A stretch of DNA of 64,000 nt, from NCBI RefSeq assembly GCF_030064165.1, contig NZ_CP125947.1, positions 1-64,000 on the forward strand, in the 5' to 3' direction. The stretch comes from Comamonas resistens. Lineage in GTDB: Bacteria; Pseudomonadota; Gammaproteobacteria; Burkholderiales; Burkholderiaceae_C. Positions 37,600-45,373 of the stretch are shown here, piece by piece. A model generated the notes under the pieces. The model was not told the DNA's origin, made no database searches, and saw only the letters and a program-made list of their open reading frames with translations. The position numbers and the translations under genes are program-made. Numbering within the stretch: the stretch's first letter is position 1; each line of letters starts with the position of its first letter.

Positions 37600-38898
37600 T
37601 CAGGCGGCAGCCATTGCCGCCTTGTTCTTTTTGCTCACGCCATCTCCCACGACGACGGCCGACACCACGGACAGCAGCAGTGCCATCGCCGAGCCGTAGA
37701 ACACGGCATTGTTCATATGGTGGTCCAGCATGTAGCCGAACACCGGGGCGGCCAGGCAAAAGCCCAGGTCCAGGCCCGAATAAACGGTGCCGTAGACGCG
37801 GCCCGTGGCGCCGGGTGGCGCGGCGCGCTTGATCAGCATGTCGCGCGAGGGGCCGGCCAAGCCCGTGCCCAGACCGGCAACTGAGGCCACGATCACGGCC
37901 GCCATGCCGGGCAACCAGCCCGTGCCCACGACAAACAGCAGCAGACCCGAGCCCAGCATGCAAATCGATATCACCTTCTCCAGCCGCTGCACGCGGCCCA
38001 CCAGAAAGCCGCCCACGACCATGCCTGCAGCGCCGCACAGCATATAGCCGGTGACGATCAGCGCCGTCACGGAAAGCGGCAGGCCGTACATGGCCTGCAT
38101 GGCCGGGCTGGCAAAGCTCTGGATGGCGCTGAGCGCGCAGGTGCTCCAGAAGAAGAAGGAAAAGCACAGCCACACCGAGGGCAACTTCATGAAGGCCATG
38201 GGGTGCTCCTTGGGGGCAGCCACGGCATTCACGGAACCCGCGGCGGGCTTGGCAGCGGTGCCTGCCGATGCATTGGCCGCTTCGGCGCGGTCATCGAGCG
38301 CATCGCGGTTGAGCACCATGATGACGAGCACGGTCAGTGCCCACATGGCGCCGCAAAAGCAGGCGGTGCGCCAGGAGCCCGTGGCCGTGGTGATGCCCGC
38401 CATGAACAGCGGTGCCAGTGCCCAGCCGATATTGCCCGACAGGCCGTGGACCGAAAATCCATGGCCTATGCGCTGGGGCGAGACGCGCTTGTTGAGAATC
38501 GTGAAATCCACGGGGTGGAAGGGCGCATTGCCCAGGCCTGCGAAGAAAGAGGCGGCCAGCAGCATGGCATAGCCCTGCGCGGTGCTGGCGATCAGGCCTG
38601 CCACGGCAAAGCTGCCCAGCGCGGCAAACAGGATGGGGCGTGCGCCGAAGCGGTCCACGGCAAAGCCGGCCAGAGCCTGGCCTGTGCCCGAGACAATGAA
38701 GAACAGCGAAACCAGCACGCTGAGCTCGGCATAGCTGTAGCCGAAGTCCTTGATCAGCCAGGGAAACAGCGGCGGCAGCAGCAGGTGGAAGAAGTGCGAG
38801 GAGCCATGAGCCAGGCCGATGAGGCCGATGGTGCGCGCATCGCTGCGCAGCGTGTCAGGCGCCTGGTTTTGAAGTGTTGTGGAGGCAGGGCGGTTCAT
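37600..38898 (-). CDS. MFS transporter
   Basis: The 432-residue inner-membrane protein starts MNRPASTTLQ; an in-frame ATG 17 codons upstream lies in the regulatory region. It has 12 predicted helices with a long central loop rich in Ala (about 200-230). AHGSSHFFHLLLPPLFPWL near residue 35 resembles the fosmidomycin-resistance (Fsr) branch. GPSRDMLIKRAAPPGATGRVYG near 352 is the second-half motif. The substrate is not known. An AraC gene is divergent, 79 bases away, and probably controls it. Confidence 0.85.
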   Translation of the reverse strand: MNRPASTTLQNQAPDTLRSDARTIGLIGLAHGSSHFFHLLLPPLFPWLIKDFGYSYAELSVLVSLFFIVSGTGQALAGFAVDRFGARPILFAALGSFAVAGLIASTAQGYAMLLAASFFAGLGNAPFHPVDFTILNKRVSPQRIGHGFSVHGLSGNIGWALAPLFMAGITTATGSWRTACFCGAMWALTVLVIMVLNRDALDDRAEAANASAGTAAKPAAGSVNAVAAPKEHPMAFMKLPSVWLCFSFFFWSTCALSAIQSFASPAMQAMYGLPLSVTALIVTGYMLCGAAGMVVGGFLVGRVQRLEKVISICMLGSGLLLFVVGTGWLPGMAAVIVASVAGLGTGLAGPSRDMLIKRAAPPGATGRVYGTVYSGLDLGFCLAAPVFGYMLDHHMNNAVFYGSAMALLLSVVSAVVVGDGVSKKNKAAMAAA

Positions 38899-38933
38899 GT
38901 GTCGCATCTTAGGCAGACGGCCCGCGTCTTGTA

Positions 38934-38960
38934 TGCGATAGTCTGCCAATTGCTATCGCA
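38934..38960. promoter_or_regulatory. Inverted repeat between the MFS and AraC genes, candidate operator
   Basis: TGCGATAG (38,934-38,941) and CTATCGCA (38,953-38,960) are perfect 8-base inverted arms, with starts 19 bases apart. A second inverted pair, GGCAGAC (38,912-38,918) and GTCTGCC (38,941-38,947), overlaps it. The whole intergenic region is only 79 bases, so both divergent promoters must be here. Confidence 0.5.
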
Positions 38961-38977
38961 AACCAGCCAACCCTATC

Positions 38978-39859
38978 ATGTCCAGCTTCACCGCCCCCGA
39001 GCCGCTGCGCGCGGGCAAGGCTTCCGCCTATGTCGAGACGCTGACGCCGCATCTCTTCATACCGACCTCGGACCGCCCCGTGCGTGCCAAATGCCGGTGG
39101 CTGGAGGCCGATACCCAGGTCAAGCCGCACCGCCATCCCTGGGGGCAGCTGGCCATCTCCACCACGGGAACCATCAGGCTGACCGTCGCACAGGGCACTT
39201 ACATCGTGCCGCCCTCGCGTGCGTTGTGGGTTCCGCCAGGCATAGAGCATGCGGTGACCATGGTGGAAAGCGCGGATTTGCGTACGCTGTACTTCTTCCA
39301 GACCCATGGCCGCTGCGGGCCCGATGTGGATGAGCAGCAGCAAGCAAAGTGGCGGCAGTGCCGCGTGCTCAATGCCTCGGACCTGCTGCGCGCCGTGGTG
39401 CGGGAGCTGCCCACCTTGCCCGATGACAGCCTGCAGCTGTCCGATCAGGACAGGGCGCGGGAGCACCACCTGAGCGAGCTGCTGCTGGACGAGATGCGCC
39501 GCGCCAGCGTCGTGCAACTGGGCGTGAGGCTGCCGCAGGACAAGCGGCTGCGCCTGCTGTGCGAGGACGTGCTGGCCGACCCCACGCGATTCGAGACCCT
39601 GGAGGACTGGGCGCAGGACACGGGCGCCAGTCCGCGCACGGTGGCGCGATTGTTCCGGCAGGAGCTGGAATGCAGCTTCACCCAGTGGCGCCAGCAGGTG
39701 GTGCTGGCCCATGCGGTGAGCCTGGCGGCGCGCAACTGGCCGATCCAGCGCATCGCGGCCGAGCTCGACTACAGCCCCAGCGCCTTCAGCGCCATGGTGA
39801 GGCGCACCGTGGGTATGCCGCCCGCGCAATTTTTCGGCCTGCATACGCAAAACCTATAG
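38978..39859 (+). CDS. AraC-family regulator with cupin sensor domain
   Basis: The 293-residue protein has an N-terminal cupin (KPHRHPWGQLAIS near residue 48 and VPPSRALWVPPGIEHAV near 77). The C-terminal double helix-turn-helix has ASPRTVARLFRQELECSFTQWRQQ near 215-237 and IAAELDYSPSAFSAMVRRTVG near 256-276. It is divergent from the MFS gene and most likely its regulator. The effector is unknown. A very similar gene arrangement recurs at 59 kb. Confidence 0.9.
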   Translation: MSSFTAPEPLRAGKASAYVETLTPHLFIPTSDRPVRAKCRWLEADTQVKPHRHPWGQLAISTTGTIRLTVAQGTYIVPPSRALWVPPGIEHAVTMVESADLRTLYFFQTHGRCGPDVDEQQQAKWRQCRVLNASDLLRAVVRELPTLPDDSLQLSDQDRAREHHLSELLLDEMRRASVVQLGVRLPQDKRLRLLCEDVLADPTRFETLEDWAQDTGASPRTVARLFRQELECSFTQWRQQVVLAHAVSLAARNWPIQRIAAELDYSPSAFSAMVRRTVGMPPAQFFGLHTQNL

Positions 39860-39977
39860 CTGCAAGCGCATTACTGCAAAGCGTTGTGGGCGATTTTGAG
39901 GGTTGTTCTCAAAGCAGGGCAGCAAATTATTTGCAAGGACATGGAATGAAAGCTGCGCATGCGCGCTCTTTAGCAAC

Positions 39978-40541
39978 ATGATCTCCACCGCCGAGTCGCG
40001 CTACAACCAGTGGGTGCGCGAGCATTACCGATTCCTGCTGCGCAGCGCCTGGGCGTTGACCGGCTCGCGCGCCATTGCCGAGGATGTGGTGCAGGACTGT
40101 TTCACCAGCGCCTGGCGCTTTCGCAACCAGCTGCGCGATCCTGGCATGGCCCGTGCCTGGCTGTTCCAGATCATGCGCCGTCACGCCTTCAGGCACTTCG
40201 ATCCGGCGCAGCATCTGCCGCAGGAGCTGGAGCAGCTCAGCGATGAGGCCAGCCACCATCACCACGATGCGCTGGATGCACAGCTCGATGTGGTCAAGGC
40301 GCTGTCGCGCATCGCCCCCATCCACCGCGAGGTGCTGGTGCTTTACTACTTTGACGACATGCCCACGGCGCAGATGGCCGAGGCGCTGGACATTGCTCCA
40401 GGTACCGTGCTTTCGCGTCTGGCGCGGGCGCGTGAGGCGTTGAAGAACGCCTTGCAGCCACCAGCCCGTCCACAGGGTGACGCCGCCAGTACCGCCAGCC
40501 CCGCCACCAGCGTGATACCGCTGAGAAAGCGCGCACCATGA
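39978..40541 (+). CDS. ECF-family RNA polymerase sigma factor
   Basis: The 187-residue protein starts MISTAESRYNQWVREHY. An upstream ATG at 39,903 adds non-family residues. Region 2 has AEDVVQDCFTSAWRFRNQL near residues 34-52, and region 4 has YFDDMPTAQMAEALDIAPGT near 136-155. It would direct RNA polymerase to a stress regulon. Its stop overlaps the start of the next gene (ATGA), typical of a sigma/anti-sigma pair. The sulfite dehydrogenase genes downstream may belong to its regulon (inference). Confidence 0.9.
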   Translation: MISTAESRYNQWVREHYRFLLRSAWALTGSRAIAEDVVQDCFTSAWRFRNQLRDPGMARAWLFQIMRRHAFRHFDPAQHLPQELEQLSDEASHHHHDALDAQLDVVKALSRIAPIHREVLVLYYFDDMPTAQMAEALDIAPGTVLSRLARAREALKNALQPPARPQGDAASTASPATSVIPLRKRAP

Positions 40542-41116
40542 CTTCCCACGACCGTCCCGAGGACACCGCTTTTGACCTGCGCGCCCGTGCCGAGCTGGCG
40601 CTGGCATTCGAGCCCGGCGAGCCACCTGCGCATCTGCTGCGCAACACACCCTGGTATGCACGCCGCGGTCTGCAGCGCATGTTTGCCGCGCTGCTGGTGG
40701 GCGGCTCCGTCACCGGCGCCGTGTTTGCCATGCGCCCGCCCGAGATGGTGCGCTCGGCCATCGAACACGAGTATTACGAGCGCACGCTGCGTGGCAATTT
40801 CATGCCCGAGGCCGAGATCGCCCGCCACATGGACTGGCCCGCCGACCGGAAGCTGCCCGGCTACACCCAGCTGATGCGGCCCTGCGATATCGACGGCAGC
40901 CGCGCGTATCACCTGACGACCTTTTTTGAAAAAGGCGGCATCGTCACCGTGCTGGCGTTTGAGCAGCCCCAGCAGATTGCTGACGGCCAGGGCTGGTGGG
41001 CCAATACCTACTGGCAGGTCGTGCGCTCGCGCGAAGGCCGTCCGCTGGTGCTGATTGCCGAGAAAAAGCAGGCGCTGGCCGTGGCTTCGCGTGTGCTGAG
41101 CCAGCCCAGCAGCTAG
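40538..41116 (+). CDS. Single-span membrane protein, probable anti-sigma factor
   Basis: The 192-residue protein has an N-terminal cytoplasmic part of about 45 residues and one membrane helix (MFAALLVGGSVTGAVFAM) near 48-65. A periplasmic domain of about 120 residues follows, with PADRKLPGY and FEKGGIVTVLAFEQ. The layout and the 4-base overlap with the sigma gene suggest an anti-sigma factor of the DUF3379 type. There is no zinc anti-sigma HxxxCxxC motif. The function is inferred from context. Confidence 0.65.
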   Translation: MTSHDRPEDTAFDLRARAELALAFEPGEPPAHLLRNTPWYARRGLQRMFAALLVGGSVTGAVFAMRPPEMVRSAIEHEYYERTLRGNFMPEAEIARHMDWPADRKLPGYTQLMRPCDIDGSRAYHLTTFFEKGGIVTVLAFEQPQQIADGQGWWANTYWQVVRSREGRPLVLIAEKKQALAVASRVLSQPSS

Positions 41117-41164
41117 ACAAGTTCCCGTTTGACCTTTCCCCCACCACGAAGAAGAGGAGACCTC

Positions 41165-42388
41165 ATGCAACACCACCCTTCATCCCTGCCGCGTCGCCGC
41201 ATGCTCGCGGGCAGCGCCAGTGCATTGGCTGCAGCCGGTCTGGCCAGCTTTCAGAGCCAGGCGCTGGCGCAGACCGCTGCCCCCGCAGCGCCTGCCGCCA
41301 AGCCTCTGCCTGGCTATGCCAGCTTCAAGAACGCCGATGCCGTCATCGTCCACAGCTCCACCACCATAGAGACCAAGCGCTCGGCCTTTGGCTCCAGCGT
41401 CGTCACGCCGACCAACCAGCTCTATGTGCGCAACAACCTGCCCACACCGCCCGAATCCATCGTGGCTGATCGCGATGCCTGGAAGCTGCAGATCGATGGC
41501 GTGAAAAAGCCCAGGCAACTGAGCCTGGCCGAGCTCAAGACCATGGGGCTGGAGACCGTGACCATGGTGCTGCAATGCTCGGGCAATGGCCGCGGCTTCT
41601 TCCCCAGCAAGCCCAGCGGCACGCAGTGGACCGTGGGCGCAGCCGGTTGCGTGGTCTGGAGCGGTGTGCCCGTGCGTGAGGTCATCAAGGCCCTGGGCGG
41701 CGTGGCCGATGGCATGGTCTATATGACCGGCACAGGCGGCGAAGTGCTGCCTGCCGGCATCGACCCCAAGACCGTGATGGTCGAGCGCTCCGTGCCCTTG
41801 GCCGCCATGGAAGATGCGTTGCTGGCATGGGAGATGAATGGCGAGCCCGTCTCGCTGGTTCACGGCGGTCCTCTGCGCCTGATCGTTCCTGGCTATACCG
41901 GTGTGAACAACATCAAGTACATCAAGCAGCTGGCTTTCACTGCCAAGGAAAGCGAAGCGCACATCATGTCGCATGGCTACCGCATCTCGCCTCCCGGCAG
42001 CAAGGGTGACCCGAGCCAGCCCTCGGTGCAGGAGATGAGCGTCAAGTCCTGGATCAACAGCCCCATTCCCGAAGACGGCAACCAGGCTGCGGGCAAGGTG
42101 CAGATCCAGGGCGTGGCCTTTGGCGGCATGAATGCCGTCAAGGGCGTGGAAGTCTCCACCGACGGCGGCAAGACCTGGAAGCAGGCGCGCCTGATCGGCC
42201 CCGATATGGGCAAGTACGCCTGGCGCCAGTTCGTGCTGCAGGCAGAGCTGCCCAAGGGCACCTACCGGCTGGCCAGCCGGGCCACCGATGACAAGGGCAA
42301 TGTCCAGCCCGAAACCCGTGGTGAAAACCAGAGTGGCTACAACAACACCAGCTGGGCAGACCACGCCGTCACCGTGACGGTGGCCTGA
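41165..42388 (+). CDS. Sulfite dehydrogenase, molybdopterin subunit (SorA-like)
   Basis: The 407-residue protein starts MQHHPSSLPRRRMLAG, a Tat signal with twin (triple) Arg, cleaved near residue 37. The sulfite-oxidase molybdopterin domain contains the molybdenum-ligating Cys138 in VLQCSGNGRGFF. GGPLRLIVPGYTGVNNIKY lies near 240-258, and a C-terminal Mo-co dimerisation domain follows. It oxidises sulfite to sulfate in the periplasm. A cytochrome c gene follows 58 bases later, as in SorAB. The start at 41,165 keeps the Tat motif near the N-terminus. Confidence 0.88.
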   Translation: MQHHPSSLPRRRMLAGSASALAAAGLASFQSQALAQTAAPAAPAAKPLPGYASFKNADAVIVHSSTTIETKRSAFGSSVVTPTNQLYVRNNLPTPPESIVADRDAWKLQIDGVKKPRQLSLAELKTMGLETVTMVLQCSGNGRGFFPSKPSGTQWTVGAAGCVVWSGVPVREVIKALGGVADGMVYMTGTGGEVLPAGIDPKTVMVERSVPLAAMEDALLAWEMNGEPVSLVHGGPLRLIVPGYTGVNNIKYIKQLAFTAKESEAHIMSHGYRISPPGSKGDPSQPSVQEMSVKSWINSPIPEDGNQAAGKVQIQGVAFGGMNAVKGVEVSTDGGKTWKQARLIGPDMGKYAWRQFVLQAELPKGTYRLASRATDDKGNVQPETRGENQSGYNNTSWADHAVTVTVA

Positions 42389-42446
42389 CCCCTGCCCGCT
42401 TCATGTCCTGCGCAGCAGCACAGGGCATGAAGCCTGTCTTCGATGA

Positions 42447-42794
42447 ATGAAAGCCACAAGAATGATGAAGAAAACCTGCACCCTCGCCGCACTCATGCTG
42501 ACCGCTCTGGCCGGCACTGTCCATGCCGATGAAGCCGCTCAGATGGCGCGTGGCAAGGAGCTGTTCACCACGGCTGCCGTGCCTGCCTGCGCCGTCTGTC
42601 ACACCCTCAAGGACGCGGGCACCGAAGGCGCCATCGGCCCTGTTCTGGACGAGCTGCAGCCCGATGCCGCCCGCGTGGCGCGCGCCCTCAAGGACGGCAT
42701 TGGCGCCATGCCTTCGTTCAAGGCCACGATGAGCGAAGCCGATATTGCGGCCGTCGCCCTGTATGTGAGCAAGGCCAGCGGCGGCGCCAAATAA
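42447..42794 (+). CDS. Class I cytochrome c subunit (SorB-like)
   Basis: The 115-residue protein has a signal peptide (LAALMLTALAGTVHA). One heme c site CAVCH is near residue 49, and the distal Met is probably in GAMPSFKATMS near 87. ATGs at 42,462 and 42,465 are alternative starts. It would take electrons from the molybdopterin subunit. Directly after its stop a convergent methyltransferase gene ends, with 7 bases between. Confidence 0.85.
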   Translation: MKATRMMKKTCTLAALMLTALAGTVHADEAAQMARGKELFTTAAVPACAVCHTLKDAGTEGAIGPVLDELQPDAARVARALKDGIGAMPSFKATMSEADIAAVALYVSKASGGAK

Positions 42795-42801
42795 GCCTGT
42801 C

Positions 42802-43554
42802 TCAGCGCTGTCCATTGCCTTCCAAGGGCATGGAATAGATCCAGACCTTGTGGCGGCTATTGCCCTCCAGACAGGCCGTGGGCGTCACCCCGGGCAGCGC
42901 AAAATCCAGGCTCACCAGCCAGCTGCCGGGCTGCATTTCGGTGGCGGCCTTGACGGCGGCACGGCCCATGCTTTCGGGGCGCTGGAACAGATAGACCAGC
43001 TGATAGTCACTCCAGTCCGCCAGCCAGATATCGGCACGCCGTACCCTGGCCCAGGGGCAGCGCAGCGCGCAGACCAGGCGCAGCGGCCAGCTCCACTCCA
43101 GGCCGTGCAGCCGGGCTTGTGGCAGCTCGCTGCGCAGGGCGCGCAGCCCGTCGCCCAGGCCGCAGCCCGCATCCAGCACCAGGGCCTGCTCGGGCAGTTG
43201 CACCACATTGGCGAGGCCGCGCAGTGCATGCTGTGGCGTGGGAAATACCGGCGCGTCGCGCCAGGCGTTGAGCGGATAGACCAGCAGCAGCAAGCCCAGC
43301 GGCAGCAACCAGCCCCAGGCTGGCAGCTGACTGGCCCACATCACCGCAAACGACAGCGGAAAGCCTGCCGCGATCATGGCTCTGCGCCACCAGCTGTCGC
43401 CGAAAAGACTGGCTGCCGTGCTGAGCGTGCAGGCCATGCCCAATGCCAGCCACCAGGGCAGAACACGGATCAACAGCAGCAGGACGGCCCAGGCCATGGC
43501 CCAGGTGATCAGGGCCGGCAGCGGCCAGGGCAGGGTAGAGAGGCGCAGGAACAT
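42802..43554 (-). CDS. Membrane-anchored class I SAM methyltransferase
   Basis: The 250-residue protein starts MFLRLSTLPWPLPALI. It has three to four hydrophobic helices in the first 100 residues and then a methyltransferase domain with motif I LVLDAGCGLGDGLRAL near residue 124. An upstream ATG 18 codons earlier exists. Membrane-anchored methyltransferases of this shape are common in Comamonadaceae, and the substrate is unknown. It converges with the cytochrome gene. Confidence 0.75.
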   Translation of the reverse strand: MFLRLSTLPWPLPALITWAMAWAVLLLLIRVLPWWLALGMACTLSTAASLFGDSWWRRAMIAAGFPLSFAVMWASQLPAWGWLLPLGLLLLVYPLNAWRDAPVFPTPQHALRGLANVVQLPEQALVLDAGCGLGDGLRALRSELPQARLHGLEWSWPLRLVCALRCPWARVRRADIWLADWSDYQLVYLFQRPESMGRAAVKAATEMQPGSWLVSLDFALPGVTPTACLEGNSRHKVWIYSMPLEGNGQR

Positions 43555-43784
43555 GCCAGAGGTATATCTCAGTGATACCTGCCAACTTTGCTTGAGACAG
43601 GATTGCACCGATTTTTTACGCTATTCACTCAATCACTCGATTGTTTGAACCTATTAACCTGGAAGTTTTCCGTTGCCAGCCATTCGTTTCCCATCAGGCC
43701 GGTTTGTAAAGTGCGTAAAAATTATGCAAATCTCCCATGTATACTTTTTGGCTTCCAACGGATAAGAACCACTGAGGGCTACTC

Positions 43785-44387
43785 ATGCGATTTGTTCTTC
43801 CCTGTCTTTCCCTGGCTGCGCTGGCGCTGGCAGGTTGTGCCGCACAGACTCCACAAGAGCAGCTGGCACCCGCGTCACCGACGGTTCGCCTGTGCGAAGG
43901 CAACAACTGTTCCGAAATGCCGCGCAATGTCGCGACCTTTCGTGGCGAGCCGGTCAACCCTGAGGCCGAGCGCCGGCTGGCGGCCTTGACGGCCCGTGCC
44001 GAAGCGGATCCGCGCGCAGCCTACGATCTGGGTCTGCGCTATCTGCGCGGCGATGGCGTGGAGCGCAACAGCTATCAGGCCATCGAATGGATGCGCAAGG
44101 CCGGCGATGCAGGCCATGGCCCGGCCCAGTTTGCTCTGGGGCGCCTGTACCTGCTGGGCTTCGAAGAAATGGGGCCCGACCCCGCAGAAGCCGAAGCCTG
44201 GCTGTCGCGCGCATCGGCCAAGGGATTCAAGGAAGCCCGTCGTCTGCTGCCTCAGGCACAAGCCATGAAGCGTGATGCGCATGCACGCTATCAAGCCATC
44301 GAGGACGAGCGCAAATCCTGGGGCATCTGGTACACCAGCGCCCCTTACTACTGGGTCTGGGGATCCTCGGGCTGGTATCTGCGTTGA
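43785..44387 (+). CDS. Sel1-repeat lipoprotein
   Basis: The 200-residue protein has a lipoprotein signal with lipobox LAGC near residue 18. Two Sel1-like helical repeats are visible: AAYDLGLRYLRGDGVERNSY near 78 and AQFALGRLYLLGFEEMG near 113. A Trp/Tyr-rich end (YYWVWGSSGWYLR) follows. Sel1 repeats bind partner proteins. A CsgG-like lipoprotein gene follows 68 bases downstream; both may be surface-associated. Confidence 0.8.
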   Translation: MRFVLPCLSLAALALAGCAAQTPQEQLAPASPTVRLCEGNNCSEMPRNVATFRGEPVNPEAERRLAALTARAEADPRAAYDLGLRYLRGDGVERNSYQAIEWMRKAGDAGHGPAQFALGRLYLLGFEEMGPDPAEAEAWLSRASAKGFKEARRLLPQAQAMKRDAHARYQAIEDERKSWGIWYTSAPYYWVWGSSGWYLR

Positions 44388-44455
44388 GGCGCACTGAGCG
44401 GCAGTGTTGAGCGCTGCGCTCTGTTTTTTCCTATTTTTCATTAGAAAGACTTTCT

Positions 44456-45283
44456 ATGTCCAAGAAGACAACTCTGCGCCTGGCCGCTCTGGCTTCGGCC
44501 CTGGCCCTGGGTGGCTGCGTGACGCCTGGCGGCGGCACCATCAGCACCGGTACCGCTCCTACGGCTGCCACCGGCGCTGCGGGCGGCGGCACCAGCGTCA
44601 ACGCCAATCCTTCGCTGGAGCGTTGCGATGCGCCTCTGGGCACGCTGGCTGTGGATGACGGCCGCGGCAAGGAGTGGTATGCCAGCTTTGGCGCAGCGAC
44701 CAAGATCACGACCATCGAGCCCCTGATCCGTCTGGCCGTGCAGCAGTCCAACTGCTTTGTGATCACCTCCATCGGCAACAACCGTACCGAAAGCAAGATG
44801 TCGGCCATCACCGACAAGCAGCGCAACTCCGGTGAATTCCGCGCCGGCTCCAAGCAGCAAAAGGGCCAGCGCGTGGCGGCTGACTACTACATGGAGCCAT
44901 CCATCATCATCGACAACGACGCTACCGGTCAGCTGGCTGCCGGCGTGGGCGGTCTGTTCGGCAACGTGGGCACGCTGATCGGCGGCGCCATGCAGAGCAA
45001 GGCTTCGGTGGTGACGCTGAGCATGTTCGACATCCGCTCGGGTGTGCAGATCTCCATCTCCGAAGGCAACTCCACAGCCACCAACTTCGGCGCAGCCATG
45101 GGCGCGTTCGGCGGTGGCGTGGGTGGCGGCCTGGGCGGCTTCTCGCGCTCTCCCGAAGGCAAGGCCACCGTGGCCGCCTTCATGGATGCCTACAACAATA
45201 TGGTGATCTCGCTGCGCAACTACAAGGCGCAGGAAGTCAAGGGCGGCCTGGGCCGTGGCGGCCAGCTCAAGGTCGGCAAGTAA
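44456..45283 (+). CDS. CsgG/HfaB-family lipoprotein
   Basis: The 275-residue protein has a lipobox (LGGC) near residue 21. A Gly/Thr-rich linker and a CsgG-like domain follow: AVQQSNCFVI near 95, DYYMEPSIIIDNDATG near 142 and a Gly-rich segment (GGGVGGGLGGFSRSPEGKATVAAF) near 223-246 that is quoted only as a low-complexity region. CsgG forms the outer-membrane pore for curli; distant relatives such as HfaB serve in holdfast export. No csg genes are nearby, so the role is open. Confidence 0.7.
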   Translation: MSKKTTLRLAALASALALGGCVTPGGGTISTGTAPTAATGAAGGGTSVNANPSLERCDAPLGTLAVDDGRGKEWYASFGAATKITTIEPLIRLAVQQSNCFVITSIGNNRTESKMSAITDKQRNSGEFRAGSKQQKGQRVAADYYMEPSIIIDNDATGQLAAGVGGLFGNVGTLIGGAMQSKASVVTLSMFDIRSGVQISISEGNSTATNFGAAMGAFGGGVGGGLGGFSRSPEGKATVAAFMDAYNNMVISLRNYKAQEVKGGLGRGGQLKVGK

Positions 45284-45301
45284 TTCCCGTTTGCAGCAAC
45301 A

Positions 45302-45332
45302 GAAAAGGGCCTGAGAAATCAGGCCCTTTTTC
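45302..45332. terminator. Bidirectional terminator after the CsgG-like gene
   Basis: AGGGCCTGA (45,306-45,314) and TCAGGCCCT (45,319-45,327) form a 9-bp stem with a GAAA loop. A T tract is on the right and a short A tract on the left. Confidence 0.85.
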
Positions 45333-45373
45333 ATTGGAAGCGCGGATGCAGCAAGCGCTGCCAGCTATGCTTA

